From the NCBI GenBank assembly GCA_022710815.1, contig JAKLGF010000027.1:1-6414 (forward strand): a DNA stretch of 6,414 bases, written 5' to 3'. The notes under the pieces are model-generated. The model was given only the letters and a program-made list of their open reading frames with translations. It had not been told where the DNA came from and did not search any database. This document shows positions 1 to 6,414 of the stretch, one piece after another (position 1 is the first letter of the stretch; the number at the start of each line of letters is the position of its first letter). A program made the translations under genes and the position numbers. The stretch comes from Patescibacteria group bacterium (GTDB lineage: Bacteria; Patescibacteriota; Minisyncoccia; Minisyncoccales; JAGOPM01).

Positions 1-1458
1 GAATTCCCAGGACAGTCAATTTTGGTTGGCAGTGATAATAACAGGATTATCAAGGACGCAGAAGAAATTGGAGTATTAGAGCCTGGCCAAGAAAAATCAT
101 TCAGTATTAAGGCTAGAATTCTAGGAAGTGAAGGTCAATTCAAAGATATTAATGTTTTGTTCTCTTACCAGCCTAAGGGTTTGAATGCCCGTTGGACAGC
201 TAAGACTAAATTTTCAGTCATGATTAAGTCTAGTAATATGAGCTTGAATTTTGACGCTCAATCCAAGGCTGAGGCTGGAAAAGATGTCCAATTGTATTTG
301 AACTATTTTTCTAAAATTGATTATCCATTTTCTGATGTGATAATTGAATTAATTGCTCCTGAAGGATTTACTTTAACTCAAAGTGATCCACCAGCCATTG
401 ATCAGAGTGGGAATTTAATCAGATTTAAGATAAGGTCATTGACTAAGGGAACAGGGGGGAGAATAAAGGCCATAGGAACTTTGACTGGACAATCAGGCCA
501 GACTAAATCTTTTGAAGCTAAAATGGGAGTGAATATTAACAATGAGTTTGTATTGCTTAAGAGCGCTGATTTTCAAGTAATTGTTGAAGAGCCTTATGTG
601 GAAATTAATCAAACAATTAATGGCCAGACAAGATACAATCCATCCTTGAATGAAGAATTGAATTATGAATTAACAGTCAGGAATGTAGGAGGACAAGAAT
701 ACAAAGATACTGCCTTAGTAGTTAAGCTTTCCGGAGAATTATTTGATTTTACCAGCATTCAACCTAGCAATGCTTCGTTTAACTCAGAAACAGGAGAAAT
801 TAGATGGGAAGCAGAGAATAATCCAGGATTAAAGTTTTTTGCTTCTAATGATTCTTTGAAATTCAACTTCAAAGTCAGAACTAAATCTGGCTATGAATCA
901 GCTGTTAAAAATCCTTACCTAATTAACAAGGTTTCTATTGGCCAAGCTCAGCAAGAATTCAAATTGAAAGTTAATTCTAATTTTGATTTATTCCAGCAAG
1001 CTTTGGTTTTAGACGAAATGTTTGAAAGCGAGGGTCCTATTCCTCCTCAGGTTGGAAAAGAATCTAAGGTGACATTGATTTGGGAAATAAAGAACTATTT
1101 CAATGATCTTAAGAATGTTAAGGTTAGAGTTGTGCTTCCAGATAATGTCAGCTTAACTGGTCAGGTTTTTCCTCCTGAAGAATCAGATCGTTTTACCTTT
1201 GATACTAAATCCCGAGAAGTAGTTTGGAATATTGGAGATATTTCATCCCAGGTTGGAATAAGTTCAAAGGGACCCAAAAAGACAATAGGGTTTCAATTAG
1301 CAATTGTTCCCAAAGAAGAGCAAAAGGGAACCGGAGCTATTTTAACTGAATCTCCTAGAATCACAGGAGAAGATCAGTGGACAGGGGAAACAATAGAAAA
1401 ATCATTTGAGCCATTAGATACTAGGGCCATAAATGAAGAACAAGGAATTGTTAAATAA
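1..1458 (+). CDS. Ig-like/DUF11-like repeat protein of unknown function, 5' end missing
   Basis: The reading frame is open from the first base, so the gene starts upstream; the TTG at 22 is only the first start-like codon, not a supported start. The visible part is 485 residues, almost all predicted beta strand, with no cysteine, no transmembrane segment and no C-terminal anchor or sorting motif. Three related blocks can be seen (window codons about 119-147, 242-273 and 378-414). Each has a strand ending in a Pro or Gly turn, a hydrophobic stretch with one or two prolines, an Asp/Ser-rich turn, then a strand such as GEIRWEAEN or REVVWNIGDI. This resembles DUF11/CARDB-type beta-sandwich repeats of bacterial surface proteins. 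An N-terminal signal or membrane helix would be expected but lies outside the window. The gene ends in tandem stops (TAATAA) 9 bases before the synthetase gene, so the two are probably co-transcribed. The exact function is not recognised; a role as an extracellular scaffold or adhesin is inference from fold alone. Confidence 0.8.
   Translation, partial: EFPGQSILVGSDNNRIIKDAEEIGVLEPGQEKSFSIKARILGSEGQFKDINVLFSYQPKGLNARWTAKTKFSVMIKSSNMSLNFDAQSKAEAGKDVQLYLNYFSKIDYPFSDVIIELIAPEGFTLTQSDPPAIDQSGNLIRFKIRSLTKGTGGRIKAIGTLTGQSGQTKSFEAKMGVNINNEFVLLKSADFQVIVEEPYVEINQTINGQTRYNPSLNEELNYELTVRNVGGQEYKDTALVVKLSGELFDFTSIQPSNASFNSETGEIRWEAENNPGLKFFASNDSLKFNFKVRTKSGYESAVKNPYLINKVSIGQAQQEFKLKVNSNFDLFQQALVLDEMFESEGPIPPQVGKESKVTLIWEIKNYFNDLKNVKVRVVLPDNVSLTGQVFPPEESDRFTFDTKSREVVWNIGDISSQVGISSKGPKKTIGFQLAIVPKEEQKGTGAILTESPRITGEDQWTGETIEKSFEPLDTRAINEEQGIVK
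355..1242 (+). repeat. Three protein-level tandem repeats inside the first gene
   Basis: Three copies of a diverged motif lie at about 355-441, 724-819 and 1132-1242, roughly 123 and 136 codons apart. The aligned cores are PEGFTLTQSDPPAIDQSGNL followed by IRFKI; LSGELFDFTSIQPSNASFN followed by GEIRW; and LPDNVSLTGQVFPPEESDRF followed by REVVWNI. The similarity is at protein level only; I do not see repeated DNA. It suggests old duplications of one beta-sandwich domain of about 125-135 residues. Confidence 0.5.
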
Positions 1459-1467
1459 TAAAAAAAT

Positions 1468-2805
1468 ATGCAGGATACTATAGAAAAATTAATATCATTA
1501 TTAAAAAGAAGAGGCTTTGTTTATCCATCATCAGAGATTTATGGAGGATTTGGTAGTGTTTATGACTATGGCCCTTTAGGAGCAGAGCTTAAGAACAATA
1601 TCAAGCAAGAGTGGCTCAAAGAAATGACTCAGCTCAATAATGATATTGTTGCCCTAGATTCTGGAATATTAATGTCTCCTAAGATTTGGGAAGCTTCAGG
1701 TCATTTATCAGCTGGATTTGCTGATGAATTGGTGGAATGCAAAGGCTGTAAAAAGAGATTCAAACAGGGAGAAGTAGATGGAGAAAAATGCCCAGAATGC
1801 GGAAAGGAATTATTGCCTCCTAGAAAATTTAACTTAATGATGCAGACCTTTATTGGTCCAGCTCAAGATAGCGCTTCTGTAGCCTACATGAGAGCAGAAA
1901 CTTGTCAGGGAATTTTTGTTAATTTCAAAAATGTAATGGATTCTTCTCGTGTTAAGATTCCTTTTGGAATTGCTCAGATTGGAAAGTCTTTTAGAAATGA
2001 AATCAATCCTGGGAATTTCATTTTCCGCATGAGAGAGTTTGAACAAATGGAAATGGAATGGTTTTGTAATCCCAATGATTCTAAGACTCCTAATGATTGG
2101 TTTGAATTCTTTAAAGAAAAAAGAATAGATTGGTTAGTTAAAATGGGATTAAAAAGAGAGAATCTTCGCTTAATTGAGGTAGAAAAAGAAGACAGATCCC
2201 ACTATGCTCAGCGCCAAATTGATGTTGAATACAACTTTCCATTTGGTTGGAAAGAGATTGAAGGGATACATAATAGGGGAGATTGGGACTTGTCCAATCA
2301 TTCCAAGTTTTCTGGCCAGGATTTGAAGGTACTTGACGAGGAGACCAAAGATAAGTATTATCCTCACGTCATTGAGACCTCTGTTGGCGTAGAGAGATTG
2401 ATGCTGGCCTTGCTTTGTGAAGCTTTTAGTGAAGTAGAGGGAGGAAGAACCACTACCACCCAGTCAGCCAAAGAAGTGGAAACCCTGCTTAATATTTACA
2501 AGAAAATAGCCCCAGTTAAGGTAGCTATTCTGCCTTTGGTGAAGAATAAGGAGGAGATAACAGGAAAGGCTGATGAGATTTATAATCTTCTTAGGTCTGA
2601 ATTTAAATGCCAATACGATGAAACTGGATCAATTGGAAGAAGATATAGAAGACAGGATGAAATAGGAACTCCATATTGTATTACTATTGATTTTGATACT
2701 TTAACTGACAATCAAGTAACTGTTAGAAGCTTAGAAACAATGCAACAGGAGAGAGTGGCTATTTCTGAATTAATCAATTATTTAAATAAAGAAATAAATA
2801 AATAA
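1468..2805 (+). CDS. glyQS: Glycine--tRNA ligase, alpha2 class II type
   Basis: This cytoplasmic enzyme activates glycine with ATP and charges tRNA-Gly. It is the single-chain homodimeric form, not the separate alpha and beta subunits. At 445 residues it is compact but complete. The N-terminus has the family signature GFVYPSSEIYGGFGSVYDYG (16-35). A four-cysteine zinc-binding insertion follows (C91, C94, C108, C111). Class II motif 2 is FRNEI (175-179) with RMREFEQMEMEW (187-198), and motif 3 is ETSVGVERLMLAL (303-315) with the conserved Arg at 310. The C-terminal anticodon-binding domain (about 350-445) carries GRRYRRQDEIGTPY (390-403). The ATG at 1468 gives the usual family N-terminus and lies two codons after an in-frame TAA (1459-1461), so the start is fixed. 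There is no Shine-Dalgarno sequence; the nearest purine run (AAGGA, 1442-1446) is 21 bases away and inside the previous gene. Residues 325-345, between motif 3 and the anticodon domain, look less typical of the family. Confidence 0.97.
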   Translation: MQDTIEKLISLLKRRGFVYPSSEIYGGFGSVYDYGPLGAELKNNIKQEWLKEMTQLNNDIVALDSGILMSPKIWEASGHLSAGFADELVECKGCKKRFKQGEVDGEKCPECGKELLPPRKFNLMMQTFIGPAQDSASVAYMRAETCQGIFVNFKNVMDSSRVKIPFGIAQIGKSFRNEINPGNFIFRMREFEQMEMEWFCNPNDSKTPNDWFEFFKEKRIDWLVKMGLKRENLRLIEVEKEDRSHYAQRQIDVEYNFPFGWKEIEGIHNRGDWDLSNHSKFSGQDLKVLDEETKDKYYPHVIETSVGVERLMLALLCEAFSEVEGGRTTTTQSAKEVETLLNIYKKIAPVKVAILPLVKNKEEITGKADEIYNLLRSEFKCQYDETGSIGRRYRRQDEIGTPYCITIDFDTLTDNQVTVRSLETMQQERVAISELINYLNKEINK

Positions 2806-2806
2806 G

Positions 2807-4072
2807 ATGTTCAAAAAAATTGTTTTAGAAAATGGAATGAGAGTTCTCTTAGTGCCAGATAAGCACACCAAGGCTGTGACTGTTTTGGTATTAGTGGGAA
2901 CAGGATCAAAATATGAAACTAAGGAAATTAGCGGAATTTCCCATTTTCTAGAGCATATGTTTTTTAAGGGCACTACTAAACGCCCAACCAAAATTGATAT
3001 TTCAGAACCTTTTGACAGAGTAGGAGGAGTATACAATGCCTTTACTGGGGAAGACTATACTGGCTATTGGGCTAAGGTTGAAAAATCACACTTTGAATTA
3101 GCTATTGATATAATCTCAGATATGTATCTTAATTCCAAATTAGAGCAAGAGGAATTAGAGAGGGAAAGGGGAGTGATCATGGAAGAGATTAATATGTACT
3201 ATGATAATCCCATGAGCTATGTCCAACACTTATGGACAGAATTGCTTTACGGAGATCAACCAGCTGGCTGGGATATTGCTGGAACTAAAGAAACAGTGGC
3301 TGGAATTAATCATGATATGATGATGGAATACATGAAGAGACAGTATGTAGCCAGTAATACTATTGTCTGTTTAGCTGGAAACTTCGAAGAAGAAGATGCT
3401 TTGGAAAAAGTTAATCGCTATTTCAAAGATGTTAGAAAGACCAAACCTAGAAAGAAAGATCCAGTTGTTGAAGAACAAACAGAGCCAGCTTTGAATTTGC
3501 ATTATCGCAAAACAGATCAGACTCATTTGTGTTTGGGCTTTAGAGCCTATAACCTCAATGATCCTAGAAAATATGCAGCTGAATTATTATCAACTGCCTT
3601 AGGAGGAATGATGAGTTCTAGAATGTTTTTAAAGATTAGAGAAGACATGGGCTTGGCCTACTATATCCGCACTGGACTTAATGCTGATCCTGAAACAGGA
3701 TATATTGTTACTAGCGCTGGATTAGATAACAAAAGAATTGATAAAGCGATTGAAATGATTATTCATGAATACAAGAACATTGCTGAGAATGGAATTTCTG
3801 AAGATGAATTACAGAAAGCTAAGGACAATATTACAGGAAAAATGACCCTATCTTTTGAAGCCTCTGATGCCCAAGCTTCTTTTTATGGCATGCAGGAATT
3901 ATTAGAAGATAAGACAGAAAGCCCAGAGGAATTCTTCAGAGAAATCAAAAAGGTTACTCCTAAACAAGTCCAGGAAGTTGCCCAAGACTTATTTAAGCCT
4001 GAAAAGATGAATCTTTCCATTCTAGGACCTTATGAAGACAAGGAAAGATTTGCTAAATTATTGAAGATTTAA
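2807..4072 (+). CDS. M16 family zinc metallopeptidase (processing-peptidase-like)
   Basis: A peptidase of the insulinase/mitochondrial-processing-peptidase family (probably M16B), 421 residues and complete, the usual size for bacterial two-domain members that work as dimers. The inverted zinc motif HFLEH is at 46-50: H46 and H50 are ligands and E49 the general base. The third ligand is one of the adjacent glutamates E126/E127 in GVIMEEINMYYDNP, at the expected distance of about 76 residues. GGVYNAFTGEDYTGY (73-87) is the conserved strand after the active-site helix. The C-terminal inactive half keeps the family's SRMFLKIREDMGLAYY (271-286), whose Arg and Tyr help bind substrate. There is no signal peptide or membrane segment, so it is probably cytoplasmic. 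Substrates cannot be read from the sequence; family members degrade or trim peptides. The start at 2807 gives the typical N-terminus (MFKKIVLENGMRVLL) and lies one base after the synthetase stop, so translation is probably coupled. No Shine-Dalgarno sequence is visible. Confidence 0.95.
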   Translation: MFKKIVLENGMRVLLVPDKHTKAVTVLVLVGTGSKYETKEISGISHFLEHMFFKGTTKRPTKIDISEPFDRVGGVYNAFTGEDYTGYWAKVEKSHFELAIDIISDMYLNSKLEQEELERERGVIMEEINMYYDNPMSYVQHLWTELLYGDQPAGWDIAGTKETVAGINHDMMMEYMKRQYVASNTIVCLAGNFEEEDALEKVNRYFKDVRKTKPRKKDPVVEEQTEPALNLHYRKTDQTHLCLGFRAYNLNDPRKYAAELLSTALGGMMSSRMFLKIREDMGLAYYIRTGLNADPETGYIVTSAGLDNKRIDKAIEMIIHEYKNIAENGISEDELQKAKDNITGKMTLSFEASDAQASFYGMQELLEDKTESPEEFFREIKKVTPKQVQEVAQDLFKPEKMNLSILGPYEDKERFAKLLKI

Positions 4073-4095
4073 GAGTTAGATATCCCCAATGCTTG

Positions 4096-4130
4096 AGCCC
4101 ACTTTTGTTGTATAATGAAAGTGGGCTTTT
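4096..4130 (+). terminator. Intrinsic terminator after the peptidase gene
   Basis: AGCCCACTTT (4096-4105) and AAAGTGGGCT (4118-4127) form a perfect 10-bp stem with a 12-base loop (4106-4117); two further G-T pairs could tighten the loop. It is followed by a short T-run (4127-4130), then AAAG. The hairpin starts 23 bases after the stop codon at 4072, where a rho-independent terminator is expected. The T-run is short, so termination may be partial. The stem is symmetric and has an AAA run on its far side, so it could also act weakly in the other direction. Confidence 0.65.
4111..4116 (+). promoter_or_regulatory. Possible -10 box (TATAAT) inside the terminator loop
   Basis: A perfect sigma-70 type TATAAT lies in the hairpin loop, 34 bases before the start codon at 4150. 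A transcript starting about 7 bases downstream would have a leader of about 25 bases and would lack the 5' arm of the stem, so it would not form the terminator. The -35 side is weak: TTGAGC (4093-4098) is only 12 bases away, too close for a normal spacer, and the hexamer at the ideal distance (AATGCT, 4088-4093) is poor. AT-rich DNA often contains such boxes by chance, so this rests on the exact match and position. Confidence 0.4.
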
Positions 4131-4149
4131 AAAGAGCTCTCTTTAGCAT

Positions 4150-5166
4150 ATGGAAAGCAAAAATTTTCTTCATATATCTTGGGGAACAATATTAAAAACA
4201 GGACTGGGTATTTTGTTGTTTTATGCCTTGTTTTTAATAAAGGAAATATTAGTTTGGCTAGTATTTGGAATCATTATTGCTGTTTTAGTTGATCCAATAA
4301 TTGATTTTTTGCAACAGAGAAGAATCCCTCGCACCATAGGAACAATGTTCGTCTATCTGATGATTTTGGTTTCCATTAGCTTGTTGCTTTATGGGATAAT
4401 TCCTCCCTTTGCTCATGAAATTAGTGGATTTTTAAATGATTTTCCTCATTTTTTCCAAAGGGCTGCGCCCATATTCCAGAACATGGGTATTGATGCCTTC
4501 GAGAGTTATGAGAGATTTATTTCTGAAATTAATAATTGGATAAAGAACTCATCTGATGATATTTTTGGAGGATTAGTTTCTTTGTTTGGTGGGATTATGG
4601 CCACCATCACTATTTTTGCCTTAGCTTTCTTTATATCTCTAGAAGAAAAGGGGATAGAGCATGCTATTAGGCTTTTTGCTCCTAAAAAATCAGAAGATAA
4701 TATATTGAACGCTTGGAACAGGAGTAAGGTTAGAATATCTCAATGGTTTGGTACCAGATTTTTAACTTGTATTATTATTGGTTTTTGTATTTATATCATT
4801 AGTAAAATGATAGGAATACAGTATGCAGCCAGCTTTGGTATGTTTGCTGGATTCTTTGAAATTGTTCCATTTTTAGGTCCAATATTCTCAGGAGCTGTAT
4901 TAGCATTAATTGCTGGGATAAATAATATTAATAATGGAATTATTATTGCTATTTCCATGCTGATATTGAATCAAATCGAAGGAAACTTAATAACTCCTCT
5001 TTTAATGAAAAAAATGGTTGGTCTTTCTTCCATTTTGGTTCTTTTGGCAATTTTAATTGGAGGAAGATTATTTGGACCATTGGGAGCTGTGCTTTCTATT
5101 CCTTTAGCTGGAATAATTGTTGAATTGTCTAAAGAATATTTAGAGAAAAAAGATAAAGTAGAATAA
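4150..5166 (+). CDS. AI-2E family (UPF0118) membrane transporter-like protein
   Basis: A polytopic inner-membrane protein of 338 residues, about the usual family length (330-370). Hydrophobic segments lie at about 13-30, 33-50, 62-84, 143-164, 202-222, 226-256, 260-276 and 290-326, with a soluble loop at about 86-140 as is typical. Family motifs are clear: FFEIVPFLGPIFSG (235-248), QIEGNLITPLLMKKMVGLSS (275-294), and GGRLFGPLGAVLSIPLAGII (304-323). The family is named for TqsA, an exporter of the autoinducer AI-2 in E. coli, but other members are reported as sodium/proton antiporters, so the substrate cannot be assigned. No signalling gene is near. The ATG at 4150 is fixed by an in-frame TAG at 4144-4146. 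No good Shine-Dalgarno sequence is present; a GAG at 4134-4136 is 13 bases away. It is the first gene after the hairpin at 4096-4130 and probably begins a transcription unit shared with the next gene. Confidence 0.93.
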   Translation: MESKNFLHISWGTILKTGLGILLFYALFLIKEILVWLVFGIIIAVLVDPIIDFLQQRRIPRTIGTMFVYLMILVSISLLLYGIIPPFAHEISGFLNDFPHFFQRAAPIFQNMGIDAFESYERFISEINNWIKNSSDDIFGGLVSLFGGIMATITIFALAFFISLEEKGIEHAIRLFAPKKSEDNILNAWNRSKVRISQWFGTRFLTCIIIGFCIYIISKMIGIQYAASFGMFAGFFEIVPFLGPIFSGAVLALIAGINNINNGIIIAISMLILNQIEGNLITPLLMKKMVGLSSILVLLAILIGGRLFGPLGAVLSIPLAGIIVELSKEYLEKKDKVE

Positions 5167-5178
5167 TTTTAGAAATAT

Positions 5179-5253
5179 ATGAAGAACTTCAAAAATATTT
5201 TTAAAATAATCTGTACTCTTTTTTTGTTATTCCTAGGAAATAATGCCTTAGCT
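5179..5253 (+). other. Sec signal peptide of the last gene
   Basis: Codons 1-25 encode a lysine-rich n-region, a hydrophobic core with ICTLFLLFLG, and NNALA before a likely signal peptidase I cut. The pattern is read by eye. It places the mature protein outside the cytoplasmic membrane. Confidence 0.85.
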
Positions 5254-6414
5254 GAGGTTGTGGAGGGGAATATAGGAGGAACGAATTCTGCTGCCGGGAA
5301 TGATTGTTTTGCTGATTACAAATATGGAAGTGTTCATATAACAGTCTCTCCTAAAAAAATTAATAATAAGACAGGTGAGAATGTCCAGTTTGATGTTAAT
5401 TTAACCAATAATAATAAATATCCTATCATCAAAGGCGGAATTTATGTTCAAATTTATCGTAGCGACTTGTCTGATAATAGACTAAATCATGGTGACTATC
5501 AGGTTGATGAATTCTTCGCCGTTAATGATATTTCTTTAGAATCTGGAGAAATGAAGAAAGTTAGCTTTGATTGGGGTGTTCCCAAGGGATTGTCTTCAGG
5601 AATGTATACTGTGGGAGTTTCTTTTCTTTCAAATAACAAATTTGATGTTTCTGGACTTGGATTTGTTCATGGAGCATATGCGGCTGCAATTAATTTCGGA
5701 ATTAATAATGAGCAGAGCCCGTTTGAGACTGTTATTTTAAAAGACGCTATTTCTATTAATGGACAAAAATATATACAAAAGAATGCCAATCCAGCTTTTA
5801 ACGAAAAAGAGAAGATAGAGATAAGGTATAAGATTAAGAATACTTCTAATAGAGAACAAACGGTCACATTGAATACAAAACTATTTTCTTGGTCTAATTT
5901 GGATCCTGAATATTTGATTAACAAAGAGAGTCAGAAAATAACGCTTAAGCCTAAAGAAGAGAAGGATTTTTCAGCCTCTTGGGAAAAGCTCGATCCTAAT
6001 GTTTATACCTACGAAATCAGCACCAATAACTATTTTTCTAAATCTGTGGCCAAAATCAGATTTATTGTTGACGGAGAAAATACCCTAGGCCGTACTAATT
6101 TTTTGGCTTTAAGTAAGTATCCAATTGAAAAAGGAGATCAATTTTATTTCTTTAATTGCTTTCACGCCATATCAGATTCCATATCTTTGAAAGGGAAGAT
6201 GGTTCTTTCCTTGAAAGATAAAAATGGGTCAGTTATTACATCGCAGGAATATATTGGCGACATCAGCCCTCAGCTTCTTTCTAAAAAGATTGAACTTGTG
6301 GCTAATAATAATTACGACATTCTTGTTTTGGAAAGCAAGATTTATGATGAAAAAGGGAAAGAGATTTCTAAAGAATCTTTGCGTTATGATTGTCAAAATA
6401 TGAAATCTCCCTCC
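5179..6414 (+). CDS. Secreted Ig-like (CARDB-type) repeat protein of unknown function, 3' end missing
   Basis: An open frame of 412 codons runs from an ATG to the window end with no stop. The start is fixed by an in-frame TAG at 5170-5172, and lies 12 bases after the previous stop, so the gene probably shares a transcript with the AI-2E gene. The N-terminus is a clear Sec signal peptide: a basic start (MKNFKNIFK), a hydrophobic core (10-19) and an ALA site, with cleavage likely between A25 and E26. The cysteine in the core (C12) is not in a lipobox, so it is not a lipoprotein. The mature part is beta-rich in three blocks: about 51-175, 185-298 and 303-412. Blocks one and two share a motif, ISLESGEMKKVSFDW (118-132) and ITLKPKEEKDFSASW (254-268), each followed by a Pro turn and a YT strand. 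This is typical of CARDB-like adhesion folds. C43, C327 and C405 could form disulfides. No known family is recognised with confidence; a membrane anchor or further repeats may lie beyond the window. Confidence 0.85.
   Translation, partial: MKNFKNIFKIICTLFLLFLGNNALAEVVEGNIGGTNSAAGNDCFADYKYGSVHITVSPKKINNKTGENVQFDVNLTNNNKYPIIKGGIYVQIYRSDLSDNRLNHGDYQVDEFFAVNDISLESGEMKKVSFDWGVPKGLSSGMYTVGVSFLSNNKFDVSGLGFVHGAYAAAINFGINNEQSPFETVILKDAISINGQKYIQKNANPAFNEKEKIEIRYKIKNTSNREQTVTLNTKLFSWSNLDPEYLINKESQKITLKPKEEKDFSASWEKLDPNVYTYEISTNNYFSKSVAKIRFIVDGENTLGRTNFLALSKYPIEKGDQFYFFNCFHAISDSISLKGKMVLSLKDKNGSVITSQEYIGDISPQLLSKKIELVANNNYDILVLESKIYDEKGKEISKESLRYDCQNMKSPS

Noticed and set aside
1..6. GAATTC (EcoRI site) at the very start, suggesting a cloning boundary
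   Set aside because: The same hexamer occurs several times elsewhere in the window (for example near 955, 2103, 3930 and 5508), as expected in AT-rich coding DNA, so no boundary can be inferred.
3022..3101. AGGAGGAG followed by ATG at 3036 in the +1 frame of the peptidase gene, encoding a 21-residue peptide
   Set aside because: The purine run is just the Gly-Gly codons of a conserved peptidase motif, and the peptide is short and featureless.
4131..4144. AAAGAG / CTCTTT inverted repeat before the AI-2E start
   Set aside because: The spacer is only 2 bases, too small for an RNA hairpin, and the arms are short and low complexity. It could be a protein-binding site, but nothing supports that.
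4150..5166. Quorum-sensing role for the AI-2E protein
   Set aside because: The family name comes from one member. No luxS, receptor or regulator is in the window, and other members are reported as ion antiporters.
5667..5924. Minus-strand open frame of 85 codons
   Set aside because: It lies fully inside the secreted-protein gene on the other strand, has no motif, and is explained as a shadow of that gene. The same holds for the minus-strand frames at 1834-2046, 2170-2367 and 2782-3036.
1..6414. Recoded UGA (Gly or Trp), as in some CPR lineages and mycoplasmas
   Set aside because: No in-frame TGA occurs in any of the five genes, Gly and Trp are encoded normally in conserved motifs, and all stops are TAA, so there is no evidence for recoding here.

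Overview
The window looks like chromosomal DNA from a low-GC bacterium (about 36-38% G+C by eye). It is tightly packed, with five genes all on the + strand, both outer genes cut by the window edges, and only one intergenic gap longer than 12 bases. Arg is mostly AGA, Gly mostly GGA, and all four visible stop codons are TAA. A single-chain (alpha2-type) glycyl-tRNA synthetase, near-zero spacing and large Ig-like extracellular proteins between housekeeping genes would fit a Candidate Phyla Radiation (Patescibacteria, Parcubacteria-like) genome. This assignment is an inference from style and gene type; no marker here proves it. Conserved motifs read correctly with the standard code and no in-frame TGA is needed.

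Layout. Bases 1-1458 hold the 3' part of a large beta-rich protein with about three tandem DUF11-like repeats. After a 9-base gap come glycyl-tRNA synthetase (1468-2805) and, one base later, an M16-family zinc metallopeptidase (2807-4072). These three genes look like one transcription unit, closed by a perfect 10-bp hairpin with a short T-run at 4096-4130. A TATAAT hexamer lies in the loop of that hairpin and may be the -10 box for the next unit. That unit holds an AI-2E family (UPF0118) membrane protein (4150-5166) and, 12 bases later, a secreted Ig-like protein with a clear signal peptide (5179 to the window end, 3' end missing). This last gene has no stop inside the window.

How the genes work together. 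The synthetase is a translation enzyme with no visible functional link to its neighbours. The peptidase, the membrane permease-like protein and the two exported or exported-looking beta-sandwich proteins could relate to the cell envelope, but nothing in the sequence shows a shared pathway. I see no CRISPR array, mobile element, tRNA, rRNA or defence system. The parts most worth a second look are the overlapping terminator/promoter at 4096-4130, the absence of Shine-Dalgarno sequences at all four visible gene starts, and the two repeat-built proteins of unknown function.
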